Shown here one piece after another: positions 27,848 through 37,089 of a stretch of DNA of 64,000 nt. The stretch comes from Clostridiales bacterium (GTDB taxonomy: Bacteria; Bacillota; Clostridia; Christensenellales; CAG-917), in the NCBI GenBank assembly GCA_022009995.1, contig CP091734.1, positions 744,001 through 808,000 of the forward strand. The letters are read 5' to 3'. The notes under the pieces are model-generated. The model had not been told where the DNA came from and did not search any database. It saw only the letters and a list, made by a program, of their open reading frames with translations. Numbering within the stretch: position 1 is the first letter of the stretch; every line of letters begins with the position of its first letter. A program made the position numbers and the translations under genes.

Positions 27848-29137
27848 TCAAAAGCAAAGGCGTCTGATTGCCTCGCGATAGATTTTGAACACGTTCATAT
27901 AGGTCGAAATCGGGGTGCGCTCGTCGGGCATATGAATGGTGGACTCAACGCCCGGGAACTCCGGCCCGAAAGCGACGCCGTGTTTTAAGGCGCGTGCGTA
28001 GGTGCCGCCTCCGATTGAAATCGCGTCAAGGTTCGTGCCCATTACGTCGTTGTAGGTCGAAAGCAAGGTTTTCACCAAAATGTCGTCTTTATCGACGTAA
28101 AGCGGCTCCTGAAACTCCGATTCTGCAATCGTGAAGTCGTAAAGGCACTTGTCGAGAATATCAATCAAGGTGCTTTTTTTCACCGTGACGGGATAACGGA
28201 TATTGATTGTGAACTTCAACTTTTCGTGCGAAGAAATTATGCCGAGGTTGACCGTGAGCGCGCCCGAAACGTCGTCGCGAAGGTCAAGTCCCGCGCCTTT
28301 TCCGTCATAGGTTTTGAACGCATTGTAAATCTTTTTCAAATCCACGTCGATATCGCTCAAAGTTTTCAGAAGTTTGACGATTGCGTTGTCGCCGAGCGCG
28401 GGCGTTGCGGCGTGAGCGGCTTTTCCGTGAGCGGTAACCACGATTCTGCCGTCCTTGACTTCGTATTCGAGCCCGGATTTTTCGATAATCGTCAGGTTGT
28501 CGGCGGTATCGGGGATACGCGCGGTGCAGACGTTAGGCACGACGTTGGGACGGGTGCCGCCCGAAATTTCGACGTTGCCCGAATAGTTTTTCTCAAACGT
28601 TATTGTAGCGATGCCTTTTTCGCAGTTGATGACGGGGAAGTCCGCGTCGGGCGAGAATCCCGTGTCGGGCATTTTTTCGACGGTATTGAAATGTTTTATA
28701 CAACGCCAGCCCGTTTCTTCGTTGCAGCCGACGATGAATCTTATGCGTTTTTTGGGGATAAGACCTTCGTCAAGAAGGGACTTTACGGCGTACAGACACG
28801 CAAGCATGGGACCGCGGTCGTCAACGACGCCTCTGCCGTAAATGACGTCGCCCGAAATTTCGCCGTAAGGGTTATGCGTCCAGCCGTCGCCCACGGGCAC
28901 GGTGTCAAGGTGACCGAGAATACCGAAAGCCTCGCCTTCGCCGATGTCCGCAACGCCGCAGTAGCCGTCAAGGTTTTTCGTCTGAAAACCGAAAGATTCC
29001 GCTTTGCTTAAAAACCAGTCGAGGCATTGTCTGTTACCTTCGCCGAACGGGGCGCCGGGCAAAGGTTTGCCTTCTTCGCCGTCGAAAGACAGGAGTTCTA
29101 GGGTGTCTTTCAGCAGTTCGTTTTGATATTTTTCCAT
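27848..29137 (-). CDS. M20-family dipeptidase, PepV/Sapep-like
   Basis: This intact 429-residue metallopeptidase has the M20 zinc signatures GHLDTVPVGDGW, the bridging Asp in YGRGVVDDRGP and the catalytic Glu in GCNEETGWRC. It also has the PepV-type lid region and the C-terminal FGPEFPGVESTIHMPDE with the last His ligand. It removes N-terminal residues from dipeptides in the cytoplasm. GGAGGT lies at the right distance before ATG 29137. Array A follows its stop. Confidence 0.93.
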   Translation of the reverse strand: MEKYQNELLKDTLELLSFDGEEGKPLPGAPFGEGNRQCLDWFLSKAESFGFQTKNLDGYCGVADIGEGEAFGILGHLDTVPVGDGWTHNPYGEISGDVIYGRGVVDDRGPMLACLYAVKSLLDEGLIPKKRIRFIVGCNEETGWRCIKHFNTVEKMPDTGFSPDADFPVINCEKGIATITFEKNYSGNVEISGGTRPNVVPNVCTARIPDTADNLTIIEKSGLEYEVKDGRIVVTAHGKAAHAATPALGDNAIVKLLKTLSDIDVDLKKIYNAFKTYDGKGAGLDLRDDVSGALTVNLGIISSHEKLKFTINIRYPVTVKKSTLIDILDKCLYDFTIAESEFQEPLYVDKDDILVKTLLSTYNDVMGTNLDAISIGGGTYARALKHGVAFGPEFPGVESTIHMPDERTPISTYMNVFKIYREAIRRLCF

Positions 29138-29251
29138 TATTACCTCCGAAAAATCCGTTTAATTTTTGAAAAACGTTTGTAATTTTCAATATATTATTAT
29201 ACACTATTTATAATAAATGTGAACTAATATTTCAAAGCACAGGGCGATTTT

Positions 29252-29967
29252 ATGCATGAGGGACATCGTGACAGAATGAGAGAGCGAATTTTGCAGTCGG
29301 GTATAGAAAGTTTACAGCCGCACGAGGTGTTGGAGTATCTTTTATATCACGCAATACCGCGAAAAGACACAAACGGTATCGCGCACGAGCTTATTTCGAA
29401 ATTCGGCAGTTTCAACGGGGTGCTTAACGCCGACTACGACGCGCTTCTGGACGTAAACGGTATGACGGCAAACGCGGCGTTGCTGCTGACAAGTCTGAAA
29501 GGCGTGTTCAGAATGTACGCGTCGGGCGACAAGAAGGGCAAATCGTCATTGCGACGCGCGGCGACCTTGTCAGGTATCTCAGCCCGTTTTTCTACGGCGA
29601 AAAGACCGAAAAATTTTACATGCTGTGTCTTGACGCGAAAAGCACGGTAATCAAACTTGTGAAACTTTCATCGGGTATTCCGCAGGAAGTCCGTGTGGAC
29701 GTCAGGGACGTCGTGGACAACGCGTTGAAATATAAGGCGGTTTCGGTCGTAGTCGCGCACAATCATCCGTCGGGCGACGTGTCCCCGAGCGTTCAGGACG
29801 TCGAACTCACGCGGGCGATCGCGGCGGCTTTGCAACTTATCAAAATCAAACTTGCCGACCATTACATATTCAGCGATTTCGGATATTGCTCGTTCGTTGA
29901 AGACGGCGTCGGCGGACAGATTCAACAAAACGTAAATAACTTCTTGAAGGACGGTATAAAATACTGA
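29252..29967 (+). CDS. radC: RadC/JAB-domain (UPF0758) protein (one frameshift)
   Basis: The product of about 238 residues has the N-terminal helix-hairpin region (GHRDRMRERIL, LQPHEVLEYLLY) and the C-terminal JAB metallo-domain with VVAHNHPSGDVSPSVQD, which gives the two His, Ser and Asp of the JAMM motif. The frame breaks near 29540, where GAAGGGC most likely stands for GAAGGGGC (one G lost); the corrected join reads DKKGQIVIATRGD. The role of chromosomal RadC is unsettled, as early DNA-repair claims did not hold up. It is 1 nt upstream of gltX. Confidence 0.92.
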
Positions 29968-29968
29968 T

Positions 29969-31404
29969 ATGGAACAAAAAGTAAGAACCCGTTTCGCACC
30001 AAGCCCCACGGGATTTATGCACATCGGAAATTTAAGGACGTGTCTTTACGCCTTTCTTTTTGCAAGGAAAAATAACGGCACGTTTATTCTTCGCATCGAG
30101 GACACCGACCAGGAAAGGTTTGTCGACGGCGCGGTAGATCTTATTTACAGGACGCTCAAAACGTCGGGAATCACTCACGACGAAGGCCCCGACGTCGGCG
30201 GCAACTACGGCCCGTATGTCCAGAGCGAAAGAAAACCCATATATATGGAATACGCCAAAAAACTTATCGAACTCGGCGGGGCGTACTACTGCTTCTGCAC
30301 GAAGGAACGCCTTGAAACGCTGACCGACGAGAACGGAGTCAGGACTTACGACAAGCACTGCTTGCACCTTTCCAAGGAAGAAATCGAAGAAAACCTTAAA
30401 AACGGCGTGCCGTACGTTATCCGCCAGAATATTCCGAAAGTCGGAACGGGCACTTATCACGATATGGTTTACGGCGATATTTCCGTCGATTATTCGGAAC
30501 TCGAAGACAATATTCTTATTAAGTCCGACGGTATGCCGACGTACAACTTCGCAAACGTCGTCGACGACCACCTTATGAAAATCACGCACGTTATCCGCGG
30601 GGTTGAATATCTTTCCAGCACGCCGAAGTACAATCTGATTTACGACGCGTTCGGATGGGAAAGACCGCAGTATATGCACCTTCCGCCCATTATGAAAGAC
30701 GCGTCGCATAAACTTTCGAAGCGTTACGGCGACGCCAACTTCGAAGACTTCATAAATAAAGGATTTTTGCCCGAAGCGATAATAAATTATATATCCCTTC
30801 TCGGGTGGAGTCCCAAAGACAACACCGAAAAAATGTCGATGGAAGAACTTATCGAAAAATTCGACGTGTCGGGGCTTTCCAAAAGCGGCAGCATCTTCGA
30901 CGAAGCGAAAATGCGCTGGCTCAATCAACTTTACGTGAAAGAGTTGCCGTTTGAAAAGTTTATGGAATACGCCCGTCCTTACTTCGATAAAAGCTGTGCG
31001 AAAGGGAAGTACGATTACGACAAGCTCGGCCGCATTCTTATGAGCCGCGTCGAAATCTTTTCGGAAATTCCCGATAAGGTTGCATTCCTTGACGAGTACG
31101 GTTCTTTCGATACCGCGCTTTTCGTCCATCAAAAGTCCAAGACGACTATCGAGCTTGCGCGTGAAATACTTGAAAAGATTTTGCCCTTGTACGAAGGCGT
31201 CGACGAGTGGACGAACGAGAATCTGTTCAAGGTGTCGGAAGAGTTCGCCGCGGCGAACGGATACAAAAACAGCAGTTGTTCTGGGCGGTGCGAGTTGCCG
31301 TCGCAGGTCGCGACGTTACCCCCGGCGGCGCAACCGAGCTTATGGACATTCTTGGCAAAAACGAAAGTTTACGTCGCATAAATTATGCGTTAACACTATT
31401 TTAA
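29969..31404 (+). CDS. gltX: glutamate-tRNA ligase (one frameshift near the C-terminus)
   Basis: This class I aminoacyl-tRNA synthetase of about 478 residues charges tRNA-Glu. It has RFAPSPTGFMHIGNLRT with the HIGH-like motif HIGN, RIEDTDQERF, and the KMSKS-like HKLSKRYG. The frame is lost near 31265 (TACAAAAACAGC, one A short). The true C-terminus, ending LFWAVRVAVAGRDVTPGGATELMDILG, continues in another frame to a stop at 31404. The gene is expected to be essential, which argues that this and similar breaks are sequence errors. It follows radC immediately. Confidence 0.95.
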
Positions 31405-31422
31405 TTCAATTTGGAGGAAATT

Positions 31423-32463
31423 ATGAAACAATTGTCAATGCGCGCGAAAACGATTATCTCTTTCGTTTTGTTCGCCGTGGTTTTCACGGGACTGACGCTT
31501 ATCGCGTCTTACTGCGATCTGTCGATTTCGAAAATTCTCACGAAAAACACGTTGCCGGAAGGCGCGTATATTTCGACGAGCGTTTTCACGCTGTTCTTTG
31601 AGGCGATGGGAAGTTGTCCCATTTATCTCGTCGTGTCGATTGCCGGTGCGATATGGTTCTGGTGGGGCATCGCCCACAAGAAAATCTGGCTTTCGGTTAT
31701 TGCCGCAATCCTTGTTTTCATCGGATTCTTTTTGACGCTGCAAGACGTTTTCAAATATTACACGGAAGCGGTCACGGCGTCGCTCAATAACGGTATCCCC
31801 GTCGAGGTCGAAATGAAGGGCGGATTTTACAAAACCCTTATTTCGGCGGTTATCGCGATTGCGGAAGGAGCATGCCTTGTGTTCGCCTGGTCGCGCGTCA
31901 AGCCCGAAACCAACGACGCTCTTTTCAAATGGGTGTTCGTCATCGTCGTCGCAATGGCGGGCTATCTTATCGTACACTTTGTGAAAGGTCCCGTCGGCCG
32001 CATGCGTTTCAGAACGATGAACGCCGCAGGCGACACGGAATTCACGCAGTTTACGAACTGGTGGGTGAGCAACGGAAAACGCAAACCTTATTCCGCGGAA
32101 GCGGGCTCGGCACTCGTGCTTCCTTCCGACCAGTGCAAGTCGTTCCCGTCGGGACACACTTATTCGGCAGGTCTTATTTACACCCTTATTTGTCTGCCCG
32201 ATCTCGTGAAGAGCATCGGCGACAAAAAATGGACGCGTCCCGTCATTTATGCGGTAACGATCGCGTTCACGGGTATCGTTGCAATCAGCCGTATCGCCGC
32301 GGGCGCGCACTATATGAGCGACGTCTTGTTCGGCGGCACGCTTTCGTTCCTTTTCATGATGATCGGTCGCGAAATCTTTATTTTCAAAGGCGCACATTTC
32401 AAGGCTTTGTTTGAAAGAAAGGCTGTGCCGCTTGATGGCGACAACACGGAAACAGCCGAATAA
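31423..32463 (+). CDS. PAP2-family membrane phosphatase
   Basis: This intact 346-residue protein has six or more membrane helices and the three PAP2 catalytic motifs: K-G-P-V-G-R-M-R near residue 185, CKSFPSGHT near 235 and SRIAAGAHYMSDVL near 290. Such enzymes dephosphorylate phosphatidic acid or undecaprenyl pyrophosphate on the outer face of the membrane. GGAGG precedes ATG 31423; the longer frame starting at TTG 31411 places its start inside that site. It is the last host gene before the putative mobile element. Confidence 0.92.
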   Translation: MKQLSMRAKTIISFVLFAVVFTGLTLIASYCDLSISKILTKNTLPEGAYISTSVFTLFFEAMGSCPIYLVVSIAGAIWFWWGIAHKKIWLSVIAAILVFIGFFLTLQDVFKYYTEAVTASLNNGIPVEVEMKGGFYKTLISAVIAIAEGACLVFAWSRVKPETNDALFKWVFVIVVAMAGYLIVHFVKGPVGRMRFRTMNAAGDTEFTQFTNWWVSNGKRKPYSAEAGSALVLPSDQCKSFPSGHTYSAGLIYTLICLPDLVKSIGDKKWTRPVIYAVTIAFTGIVAISRIAAGAHYMSDVLFGGTLSFLFMMIGREIFIFKGAHFKALFERKAVPLDGDNTETAE

Positions 32464-32485
32464 TCTTAAACAATAAACGAAAAGG

Positions 32486-32516
32486 CCCTCGCAAAGCGCA
32501 GTTTCCATAGGGAATT
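32486..32516 (+). repeat. left terminal inverted repeat of the 11.1-kb element
   Basis: CCCTCGC (32486-32492), then CGCAGTTTCCATAGGGAATT (32497-32516). The last 20 bases match the reverse complement of 43553-43572 at 17 positions, and CCCTCGC recurs at the matching outer position there (43580-43586). This is the expected pattern for an attachment half-site or terminal repeat. The inner bases TAGGGAATT also occur in host repeats, so a chance contribution is possible. Confidence 0.5.
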
Positions 32517-32557
32517 ATTAAAATTAAATTTTAGAATTGCGCTTTCAAACGATGAAC

Positions 32558-32590
32558 AAAAGACTCACGAGGATTTCCCGTGAGTCTTTT
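32558..32590. terminator. bidirectional intrinsic terminator
   Basis: AAAAGACTCACG and CGTGAGTCTTTT form a perfect stem that can end the defence operon coming from the right as well as transcription from the left. Confidence 0.8.
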
Positions 32591-32652
32591 GTTGCAAAAA
32601 ATTCGTGGTAGGAATTGAAGATATTCGATCTTCGCTTATTTTCAATAATTTT

Positions 32653-34110
32653 TTAGTCAAATAGTGTTTGTTTATTAAATAATGTTCCGTTGGTTTCTAT
32701 AATTTTGGCTTTTGGAAAAATTTCGCTGTATTTATATATTGAGGCTAACACCAATTGATGATGGGAGTAATCTCTTTTTAATATGTTTAACATACCATCT
32801 ATTGTGGATTTCTCAACTTCTCGACCACTAGGTGAATCGCAAAAAATAGGTATAGGATACTGTAAAACTTCAGACAGTAGCGAAATATACGCTAATTTAT
32901 AAATAAATACCATTTTATGTAGTATCGCTCCAGATTTTGCCTTCAAATTCTTTGTAAAGATATCTATTTTATAATCAAACGGAATTGATAATTCTTGTGC
33001 GTATTTGTTAATTATATCATATGCTTTTTTTATCCAAGGATTATTTGTTTTTGTTTTGTTTGTTAATATGGTAGATAATTCTTTTTTTTGTTTTTGTAAA
33101 CTATCTCGAAGCTTTATTATTTGAACAGAGTTAATTCCTTCTATATTAGCCAATTTTGCTGTAAGCGATTCATCGATGGTAGGTAAATTTATTAAACGAA
33201 TTTGCTTTTCTTGTTCTGATTGTATTTTTGCAATCTCTTTTTTTAAGCCATTTCTTTTCACCATAAGGAGATCCCTCCTTGCTTTATTGAGATCATCAAA
33301 ATCCTGATAATCCAGTAAAGTTGATTTTGTAACTGGAATAGGCGTAGAAGGATCTTGAGGATTCTTAACATATATCTTTTTTTGTTCAATATAATCAGAA
33401 AAATTTTTATTCGTTTTGATTATTTCCGACATTCTTGATATCTCAGCTTCGACATCGGATAGCTGCAATTTCAAATCATCAAGTTCAATATCCAATGTTT
33501 TATCATATGTTTTATAGTCTAAAGAATTGCCTCCTTCTTGCTTAACTATATCTTGATACTCCGCAATGTTAATCATTAAATTATATTGTGCGATTTTTTT
33601 CTCAATAGAAGAAATTCTTGCAACAATTTCATAACTTTCGATACTTTCGTCGCCTTTTAATCCTCTAAAAAAACTTTCAATGCTGAAACGATTAGTTCCG
33701 ATGATTGTACCACGATTAAGCAAAGTCCAACCTTTTTCTTGGTCAAAATAAAATGTTCCAAGCAAGTTAGAAAGTATTTCTGGATTTGTTGTTCCGAAAA
33801 TTATTGATAATACAGTCGTTTGTTCCATAGGTAAATCGTATTCGATGTTATTTACCGTAATAAACATACCTTTTCTGAAAATTATGTACTCTTTTTCCCT
33901 ATATAGAGTTAAACGGAATTCGTATTTTTCAAATTTAACCAATTCAGTGTTCGGAACTGAAAAACCCATCGAATAAAGAATTGCTCTCATTAAAGTCGTT
34001 TTACCTGTTGAATTGCGAGTACTATAAAATATACATACATCTTCATCTAAATCAATCTTTTTCCAATTAAAATCGGTTATTTCTCTTATTTGAAAAGACT
34101 TAATTTTCAT
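32653..34110 (-). CDS. SMC/Rad50-like ABC ATPase, probable ABC-three-component system ATPase
   Basis: The intact 485-residue protein starts with a P-loop FYSTRNSTGKTTLMRAIL (the Gly of the usual G-x4-GKT is replaced by Ser). Long helical segments with heptad character follow (about 165-255 and 275-345). The C-terminal lobe has IPIFCDSPSGREVEKSTIDGML, a Walker-B/D-loop-like region in which Asp-Ser-Pro replaces the usual Asp-Glu. This split head with a short coiled coil is the layout of the ATPase component of ABC-three-component conflict systems. It is the last gene of the five-gene defence operon and overlaps the preceding gene by 4 nt. Binding of DNA ends or replication intermediates is inference. 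Confidence 0.75.
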   Translation of the reverse strand: MKIKSFQIREITDFNWKKIDLDEDVCIFYSTRNSTGKTTLMRAILYSMGFSVPNTELVKFEKYEFRLTLYREKEYIIFRKGMFITVNNIEYDLPMEQTTVLSIIFGTTNPEILSNLLGTFYFDQEKGWTLLNRGTIIGTNRFSIESFFRGLKGDESIESYEIVARISSIEKKIAQYNLMINIAEYQDIVKQEGGNSLDYKTYDKTLDIELDDLKLQLSDVEAEISRMSEIIKTNKNFSDYIEQKKIYVKNPQDPSTPIPVTKSTLLDYQDFDDLNKARRDLLMVKRNGLKKEIAKIQSEQEKQIRLINLPTIDESLTAKLANIEGINSVQIIKLRDSLQKQKKELSTILTNKTKTNNPWIKKAYDIINKYAQELSIPFDYKIDIFTKNLKAKSGAILHKMVFIYKLAYISLLSEVLQYPIPIFCDSPSGREVEKSTIDGMLNILKRDYSHHQLVLASIYKYSEIFPKAKIIETNGTLFNKQTLFD

Positions 34111-34529
34111 AAATTCGCAGCTTCCTTTATTTGATTTATCTTTTTCTTTTTCAATAGTGTTGCTAATATCACTAGTTTTACTAAGGCTTCTCGCTCTTGG
34201 TCGTCTGCCACAAATAAAAAATCTCCTTCATAATTTTTCCATTTTTCTTTGATAAAATCATATTTGGTCATTTTTTGTCCATTGCGGAGTCGCGATGAGA
34301 GAAAATCTCCTATTACTCCAGAAACAAATTGATAATCGCAGACTTTTCTATCTATAGAAGTGCGAAAATCAGATTGAAGTTCTTCAATATCATCATAATC
34401 GCACACTTTTGAAAACTCTTCTTCTGGAACTAATGGATTAAGGACTAGCACCATAACAGGGAAAATTATTTCTTTCTTTGTTAAAGTGCATTCCTTTTGA
34501 TTATCTGGTATATCGGAACAGTTAATCAT
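34107..34529 (-). CDS. small middle component of an ABC-three-component-like system
   Basis: The protein of about 140 residues has no catalytic motif that I can see. It is mixed alpha/beta with a Lys-rich C-terminal helix (LLKKKKINQIKEA). Small proteins of this size between an effector nuclease and an SMC-like ATPase are called middle components in the ABC-three-component literature and are thought to bridge the two. ATG 34529 was preferred over a TTG at 34544 because it forms an ATGA overlap with the upstream gene, the same coupling as its other junctions. The stop also overlaps the ATPase start by 4 nt. Confidence 0.65.
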   Translation of the reverse strand: MINCSDIPDNQKECTLTKKEIIFPVMVLVLNPLVPEEEFSKVCDYDDIEELQSDFRTSIDRKVCDYQFVSGVIGDFLSSRLRNGQKMTKYDFIKEKWKNYEGDFLFVADDQEREALVKLVILATLLKKKKINQIKEAANL

Positions 34530-35107
34530 AAAGGTGGAAACCAACTGTCTAGAAGCTTTTGACTATACGAAGGATCATCAATAGCATCACGCAAAAATTC
34601 TGATATTTTCTCTTTTATGCTTGCAAATTTATTTTTTCCATCGCCAAAAAAATTTAACAAATATATTTTTAATTTATCTCTCGGAAAGTCTGTTCCAATA
34701 TACGAGTCTATTTTTGCTCTGTCTTTATCGGACAAGATTGAATATTCATAAGTATGTCCATAACAAAAAGCACTTGCCTGCTTACTTGAAAGCGGATTCG
34801 CGATATTCGTTATGTAAATCAACTGTATCGCATCTCCATTTTGATTATCTTTGCTTAAAAGTTTAAGCGAGTCCTGTAATTTTTTTGACGCGCTGTTTTG
34901 ATTTCCGATTTGAGTAACAGATTTTGCTTGAGCATATATTTTCCCCGTTGGAGTATTTATTTCAATATCGTCCGATTTCCCTTCCATTTTTATTGAAGTA
35001 AAATCTTTTATATTGTCCAACATCAGTGTTATTCCCGCGCCAACCTGAAAACACCAGCCATAAGCTGAAGGTGAAGCATTTGTTATCATATCGGTTTTGT
35101 TACTCAT
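34526..35107 (-). CDS. PD-(D/E)xK-like nuclease effector of the ABC-three-component-like system
   Basis: This 193-residue protein has a restriction-endonuclease-like core: a first helix (SAYGWCFQVGAGITLMLDNI), then the E-x4-DDI motif in MEGKSDDIEIN and the Q-x-K motif in KIYAQAKSV. This is the arrangement of DUF4297/Mrr-type nucleases that cut DNA. The rest is helical with no further motif. ATG 35107 overlaps the stop of the restriction enzyme gene by 4 nt, so the two are translationally coupled. I infer that it is the toxic effector released or activated by the ATPase pair. The nuclease assignment rests on motifs, not on alignment. Confidence 0.65.
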   Translation of the reverse strand: MSNKTDMITNASPSAYGWCFQVGAGITLMLDNIKDFTSIKMEGKSDDIEINTPTGKIYAQAKSVTQIGNQNSASKKLQDSLKLLSKDNQNGDAIQLIYITNIANPLSSKQASAFCYGHTYEYSILSDKDRAKIDSYIGTDFPRDKLKIYLLNFFGDGKNKFASIKEKISEFLRDAIDDPSYSQKLLDSWFPPL

Positions 35108-37077
35108 AAATTCTCCATAATTTCTTTTTGATACCACATGTTAGGAGTGGAGACGGATTGATACGCCTGCTCAAAAATACGATATAATTGAGCATAGGTT
35201 ATATGTTTTCTTATAATCGCTTTTAATTCGGTTGTTTGGCAGGGTATAATTTTCATTCCATCAATCGAGTTAGTTCCGTCTGATGAATAATACGGCAAAT
35301 ATTTTCTTCCTCTAAAATCAGCGATAACATTTATATGTAAATATGTTGTGGCAAATACGCAGTAGGCTTCTTCCGTAGGGTGTTGCAACATATAATCACC
35401 CAAGTGCCTTGACACCGGTTCCATTTCCATTCTGCGTTGATTAGTGCTATTTGCCAAAGTCGCTTCAATCAAAAGTGTATGTGCGGGATAATTCGCTGTA
35501 GCTTCGTACTTATAAGTAATATCTTCGTGTCCACCTGCGGCGTGAGTTATCGGAAGCAAATCTGCATCCAACGATAGATTCATATACTCCAATACTTTGC
35601 CTTGTCTGCCCGAAATCTTATACCACACGATAGCAAGCACATATTCAAAGATGGTGGGAACGTCGGCGTTATTGGTAACAATAGATTGAATATTGTCATC
35701 ATTACGATTTTCAAACATCGTCATCAAATCAACGAGTACGTCATCGGTAAAGCGAGTATCAATCATTTTATTAAACCGTTCGTATCTTTCTTTTTCGACG
35801 AGGTCCTGGACGTCAAAAAGACTATGAACCTGAACGCCATAAATTTCTTCAGCCTTATGGAACAACTGTTCTTGAGTAATTGCAAAAGTTGGTTCAATTG
35901 CTGATAATTCACAATTTATCTCTAAATTATCAGCTTTTGAAAATGCTATGCTTAATAGGCTGTTTTTCACCAATGAAAAATAGCAATTCGGTATAATATC
36001 AAATCTGACTTTATCATCTTGGAAAATAATTGTATCGCTTGTCTTAAAGTAACGTTTATTTAAATCATAATAGTCATCAAGCAAACTTTTTGCTTTAAAT
36101 AAGTGTAGTAGTTTAAAAAATTCTTCTTTAAATGCGATATCACTGTATACCGTTATAATAGGTATATTTTGTTTAACCGCTCTAATGCCTATTGTTTCAA
36201 TTTTCCTACGCGATACGGAATTAAAAAGATACATCTTCCAGTATAAACGCGCTTTGCCGGAAATTTTATCTACGGCATTAAACAAAGCAATTACCGACTC
36301 ATTCGTGGGGTTAGTGCGAAATGATTGTAAAGTATCATACAGTGTAGCATAGGGAATATCATAAGTTCTACTTTTACGATTCATCCCTATTTCTTGAATG
36401 AGCAATTCATCAATACTGGAAGTCTTAATGAAGATATCCTTTGCTTCTTGATAATTTTCCATTTCATAAAGTATGGATATAATAGCTTCGTCTATTGTGG
36501 CATTATTAGCCCTTATAGCTTTGATATAGTTCACTATTCGCTCTGTTTTTTCTTTATTGATTGCAAGAGGTAAAAGATAAGTAAATTCCGCTTTACTTAT
36601 TTCACCGATTTCGGACAATATGTATGCTAAAACAGCAAACGGGCGTACATTATTATTTTCAAACGGGCAAGACGATTTTAACAACTGTTTGAAATAAATA
36701 AAACTGTCTGCTGGAATGCGGAGTATATTATCTCTTGAAAAGTTTCCGCTTTCCGCGATAGCAAGTAATGCACAGCCAGCATCTGTTAGTCTACGTTCGT
36801 CGTTAATTATGCCCAAATCAACTAAACCCGAAGTTTTTTCTCTTGCGTCTTTATCTTTTCGCAGGGCATCTTTTTCCTCAATAAAGCCTTGCTCTCGAAT
36901 AAAATTATAGTAAGCAACTTGAATAGCGCTGTTTGAACTCCATTTTTCGTCGGTATATTCAGGTGTATGCCAAAATTGATTGAGCAACCGTAATTGTTCC
37001 TCAATCTTTTTATTGAATTCTACCATTCTGAAACTTGTAGTTCCAAGCGACCAACAATAACTTTTGTACGAAGGCAT
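35104..37077 (-). CDS. AlwI-family type IIS restriction endonuclease
   Basis: This intact 657-residue protein shows the AlwI-family signature near its C-terminus: HTLLIEATLANSTNQRRMEMEPVSRHLG, which contains the catalytic Glu and the conserved EMEPVxRHL. AlwI recognises GGATC and cuts outside the site; the exact site of this enzyme is not proven. The N-terminal two thirds are helical and probably hold the recognition domain. It lies 12 nt downstream of the double methyltransferase gene and overlaps the next gene. Codon use is AT-rich, unlike the host genes. Confidence 0.85.
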   Translation of the reverse strand: MPSYKSYCWSLGTTSFRMVEFNKKIEEQLRLLNQFWHTPEYTDEKWSSNSAIQVAYYNFIREQGFIEEKDALRKDKDAREKTSGLVDLGIINDERRLTDAGCALLAIAESGNFSRDNILRIPADSFIYFKQLLKSSCPFENNNVRPFAVLAYILSEIGEISKAEFTYLLPLAINKEKTERIVNYIKAIRANNATIDEAIISILYEMENYQEAKDIFIKTSSIDELLIQEIGMNRKSRTYDIPYATLYDTLQSFRTNPTNESVIALFNAVDKISGKARLYWKMYLFNSVSRRKIETIGIRAVKQNIPIITVYSDIAFKEEFFKLLHLFKAKSLLDDYYDLNKRYFKTSDTIIFQDDKVRFDIIPNCYFSLVKNSLLSIAFSKADNLEINCELSAIEPTFAITQEQLFHKAEEIYGVQVHSLFDVQDLVEKERYERFNKMIDTRFTDDVLVDLMTMFENRNDDNIQSIVTNNADVPTIFEYVLAIVWYKISGRQGKVLEYMNLSLDADLLPITHAAGGHEDITYKYEATANYPAHTLLIEATLANSTNQRRMEMEPVSRHLGDYMLQHPTEEAYCVFATTYLHINVIADFRGRKYLPYYSSDGTNSIDGMKIIPCQTTELKAIIRKHITYAQLYRIFEQAYQSVSTPNMWYQKEIMENL

Positions 37078-37089
37078 AACGTTTACCCC

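Larger units (their letters stand above)
32464..32652. other. non-coding left end of the putative mobile element
   Basis: No gene is visible in this short gap. It contains the left terminal inverted repeat (32486-32516) and the bidirectional terminator (32558-32590). The composition turns AT-rich from about 32516. Confidence 0.5.
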
